A DNA stretch of 64,000 nt, from positions 18,444,049 to 18,508,048 of the forward strand of contig NC_080422.1 of assembly GCF_029873635.1 (NCBI RefSeq), in the 5' to 3' direction. Shown one piece after another: positions 60,857 through 64,000 of the stretch (position 1 is its first letter; each line of letters begins with the position of its first letter). Made by a program: the position numbers and the translations under genes. This DNA is from Malania oleifera. Its lineage: Eukaryota; Streptophyta; Magnoliopsida; Santalales; Ximeniaceae. The notes under the pieces were generated by a model, which worked only from the letters and a program-made list of their open reading frames with translations, was not told the DNA's origin and ran no database searches.

Positions 60857-61234
60857 AGTCTAGCAATTTCCTGAAATTTTTCTCCTTCTGTTTCTGTTTC
60901 CATTTTCATATCTCTTTATTATTTAAATACTATTATTCTTCGGGTCACTACATTTTCCTCTCCTTATAAAATTTCGTCCTCAAAATTTAATGTCTGTATT
61001 TCCTTCTATCATCCCATAAAGGCAAATGGTCTACTTATTTTATTACCTGCCCTTACTTATGGCGGAGGAATACCGTGGTTACATGGGTAGTTCTGGGAGA
61101 TTACAACCATAAAAGAAAATTTCCCCCAAAACCAAAATACTACCTAACCTATATTCTACATTACAATTACACTGGACTCAACAAAATAAAATTACCATCT
61201 TAGCATATACATCAATACTATAATTCATCAAATA

Positions 61235-62890
61235 AATAGGGATATTTCCGTTTGATTTCATCTTCAAGTTCCCATGAGGCTTCCCCAATCGTGTGGTTTC
61301 TCCATAGAACTTTTACTAATGGTATTTTCTTACTGCGCAATTCATATTCTTTTCTATCTAGGATCTATACCGGAGCTTTTTCATATGTTAAAGCCTCACT
61401 GACTTCCAAGTCTGCATAGCTGATGATATAGGAAGGATTGGGGATGTATTTCCTTAACATAGAAACATGAAATATGTCATGAACTCGAAATAGAGATGGC
61501 GATAAAGCTAGGCGATAGGCTATTGACCCAATTTTCTCAAGTATCTTAAAAAGGCCAATAAACCTAGGGCTCAACTTACCCTGTTTCCCAAATCTCAAGA
61601 TCTCCTTCAGTGGAGTTATTCACAGAAATACATGATCACCCACTTCAAATTCCAGTTCTCGGCGGCGAGTATTCGCGTAACTTTTCTGCCGACTCTGCGC
61701 TACACTGATCTTATCTCGAATAAGTCGGACTTTATCACACGCTTGTTGAATTATCTCTGGACCCAAAACTTGCCTTTCACCTACTTCATCCCAGAACAAA
61801 GGAGATCGACATCTCCTACCATATAATGCCTCGTAGGGTGTCATGCCGATGCTAGTCTGATAACTATTATTATAAGCAAATTCAACTAGCGGCAAAAACT
61901 GAATCCAGCTACCTCCAAAGTTTAGCACACAGACACGAAGCATATCTTCTAATACTTGGATTGTTCTCTCAGTCTGACCATCGGTCTGAGGGTGGAAAGC
62001 TGTGCTGAATGCTAGCTAAGTCCCTAGTGTCTCCTGTAAACTCCTCCAGAACCGTGATGTAAAACGTAGATCACGATCCGAGACTATGGATACTGGCACT
62101 CCATGGGGTCGAACAATCTCCTGTATATAAATCTCTACTAACCTGTTCATAGGGTAGCTAATCTTAATAGACAGAAAGTGCGTTGTCTTCGTCAATCTAT
62201 CAACTACCACCCAAATAGCATTCTGACCATGTAACGTTGGCGGCAGCTCAGTAACAAAATCCATGGATACGTGGTCCCACTTCCACTCGGGAATGAAAAG
62301 TGGCTGCAACTGACTAGCTGGTCTCTGGTGCTCAGCCTTAACCTGCTGGCATGTCAAACACTGCTGCACAAATTCTGCTATCTCCCTCTTCATGCCACTC
62401 CACCAGAAATACTCTCGTAGATCCCTATACATTTTTGTATTGCCTGGATGAATAGTGTATAGAGATCTGTGTGCTTCCTCTAAAATCGTTCTCTTGATAC
62501 TGTCATCTGTAGGCACACACAATCTGGTGTGAAATCTCAAAGCCCCATCGTCAGAAATACTGAATTCCTCTCCCTGATCATCGTATATACTGGCAAACAC
62601 CTCCACTAACTCTAGATCATCTCTCTGAGCAGTTTTAATCTTTTCATATAATGTGGGTTGTACGACCAAACTGGCAATAAGCACCTGAGGATCATCTTCC
62701 ACTAATTCCACACCGAGTCTTTCTAAGTCTATCTGAATTGAATGCTGAACTATCACTGCTAGCTGTACTGTGTCTCCTGATTTACGGCTCAGTGCATCAA
62801 CTACCACATTTGTTTTACCTGGGTGATAACTGATGGTGCAGTCATAATCCTTGATGAGTTCTAACCACCTCCTCTGCCGCATGTTCAACT
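61235..62890 (-). pseudogene. Chromovirus integrase and chromodomain remains
   Basis: The zinc-binding HPGNTK...C..C block, core phrases ([40 protein letters not shown]), the YEALYGRRCRSPL block, and a terminal chromodomain with LVKVLWRNHTIGEASWELE are recognisable. It is part of the element at 59110-64000. Confidence 0.88.
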
Positions 62891-64000
62891 CTTTCTGTGT
62901 AAAGAAGTATTTTAGGCTCTTGTGATCCGAAAATATCTCACACCTCTCACCATATAAATAATGTCTCTAGATCTTTAGCGCACGTACAACCGCAGCCAAT
63001 TCTAGATCATGAGTAGGGTAGTTTTTTTCATATTCTTTCAACTGTCTGGACGCATACGCCACCACCCTACCATGCTGCATCAGCACACAACTGAGCCCTT
63101 ACAAAGACGCGTCACTGTAGATAACATAACCATCACCTCCTGATGGAATCGTCAGTACTGGTGTAGTGACGAGCCACTGCTTTAATTCCTGGAAGTTCTG
63201 CTCATACTCTTCATCCCACACAAATCTGGAATTCTTCCTGGTCAACCATGTGAGAGGACCTGACAAAACTGAAAATCCCTCAACGAAATAGCGATAATAA
63301 CCTGCCAGTCCTAAGAAGCTTCTGACTTCCTGCACATTTCTCGGCCTAGCCCAATTTACCACAGCATCAATCTTGTTGGGATCCACTGAAATACCGTCCC
63401 CTGAGATCACATGGCCTAAAAATGCTACCTTCTCAAGCCATAACTCACACTTACTAAACTAGGCGTAAAACTTCTCCTCTCTGAGTGTCTGCAGCACTTG
63501 CCTCAAATGCACCTCATGCTCCTCAAAACTCCTCGAGTACACCAGTATATCATCAATAAAAACTACTACAAACTGATCTAGATACTGTTGAAAAACTCTG
63601 TTCATCAAGTCCATGAACATGGCTGGGGCATTCGTCAGACCAAAGGGCATAACGAGGAACTCGTAGTGCCCATACCTGGTCCTGAAGGCTATCTTTGCAA
63701 CATCCTCTGCTTTTACTCTCACTTGATGATACCCGGATCTGAGGTCGATCTTAGAATATACCCGTATACCTTGGAGTTGATCAAACAAATCGTCTATACG
63801 GGGTAAAGGATATTTATTTTTGATAGTAACTTTCTTTATCTCCATGTAATCAATATACATCCTTATGGACCCGTCTTTCTTCTTTACGAACAACATTGGA
63901 GCTTCCCATGGCGATACACTGGGTTGTATAAACCCCTTGTTCAAAAAATCTTGCAACTGCTCCTTTAATTCTCCTAATTCAACTAGAGCCATACGGTAAG
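62890..64000 (-). pseudogene. Chromovirus reverse transcriptase and RNase H remains
   Basis: Reverse-transcriptase blocks from the primer-grip side through [25 protein letters not shown] and FIDDILVYS are present, followed by the connection ([25 protein letters not shown]) and RNase H start (VIYSDAS). It continues past the window edge and is broken. Confidence 0.88.

Larger units (their letters stand above)
59110..60952 (-). repeat. 3' LTR of the chromovirus
   Basis: 1843 bp. The minus strand starts TGTAGTGACCC and ends GGTCGTTACA. It has a palindrome array (60692-60856), a TATA box (60674-60683) and a long (GA)n tract (60583-60640), in the same order as the LTR at 1429-3567. Confidence 0.9.
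59110..64000 (-). mobile_element. Ty3/gypsy chromovirus (Tekay-like), 3' part, broken fossil
   Basis: In minus order from the window edge: reverse transcriptase (about 63460-64000; [41 protein letters not shown]), RNase H (about 62890-63410; [21 protein letters not shown]), integrase (about 61600-62890; [42 protein letters not shown]), and a chromodomain (about 61235-61370; KEYELRSKKIPLVKVLWRNH). A polypurine tract at 60953-60966 and a 1.8 kb 3' LTR follow. The chromodomain and the GAGGACGAAATTTTATAAGG end mark a Tekay-type chromovirus. Several interruptions make it a fossil. The 5' part is outside the window. Confidence 0.92.

Noticed and set aside
60343-60909. Arginine/glutamate-repeat and serine/leucine-repeat frames over the gypsy LTR
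   Set aside because: They are produced by the (GA)n microsatellite and have no conserved protein content.

Overview
This is nuclear DNA from a flowering plant, almost certainly a eudicot. The evidence is GT-AG split genes of plant families, plant-type Ty3/gypsy and Ty1/copia retroelements with initiator-Met-tRNA-like primer sites, TRIM miniatures, RTE LINE tails, and long AT-rich stretches with (TA)n, (GA)n and (AAT)n microsatellites. I cannot name the species. There are no operons, CRISPR arrays or rRNA genes, and I recognised no tRNA gene.

Two host genes can be read with confidence, both on the minus strand. At 7105-9809 is an NPH3-family gene in two exons. It has an NPH3 domain, a coiled coil and a C-terminal R-x-S tail, but no BTB domain that I can find. 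At 21629-28550 is a complete five-exon gene for the plastid inner-envelope ATP/ADP antiporter (NTT/AATP family, 615 residues); its four known key charged residues are all present. A possible exon fragment (18.4-18.8 kb), a promoter-like island (19.6-19.9 kb) and a CpG-rich island (43.8-44.3 kb) remain unidentified.

The rest is mostly fossil retroelements and AT-rich intergenic DNA. 1-3567: 5' end of a Tekay-like gypsy element. 3573-4300: copia relic. 6285-6768: RTE LINE 3' end. 11995-17344: complete but broken copia element with two LTRs and an ATGAA target duplication, nested in an older copia relic (11631-17810). 30.1-33.3 kb: probable Tat/Ogre-type LTR debris. 33.7-36.6 kb: SIRE-type copia 5' end. 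38888-39172 and 42002-42226: TRIM miniatures. 39540-41019: solo LTR with TAAAA duplication. 45.1-51.6 kb: a dispersed direct duplication flanking a gypsy fragment (47.1-50.8 kb). 54.8-56.0 kb: LTR relic. 56625-58736: SIRE-type solo LTR with AAGCC duplication. 59110-64000: 3' part of a Tekay-like chromovirus with reverse transcriptase, RNase H, integrase and chromodomain remains.

The most unusual signal links several of these fossils. Three gypsy LTRs, two SIRE-type LTRs and one further solo LTR each carry, upstream of their TATA box, an array of short palindromes spaced about 20-25 bp apart. The palindromes differ between families (TCGTCGACGA; GGTCGACC; ACTAGTCGACTAGT; TTCGG-N-GCCCGAA), but most share a GTCGAC core. 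A separate TATA box at 45.4 kb is preceded by a 3 x 30 bp array. This looks like convergent promoter-proximal architecture and is the main candidate for something undescribed.
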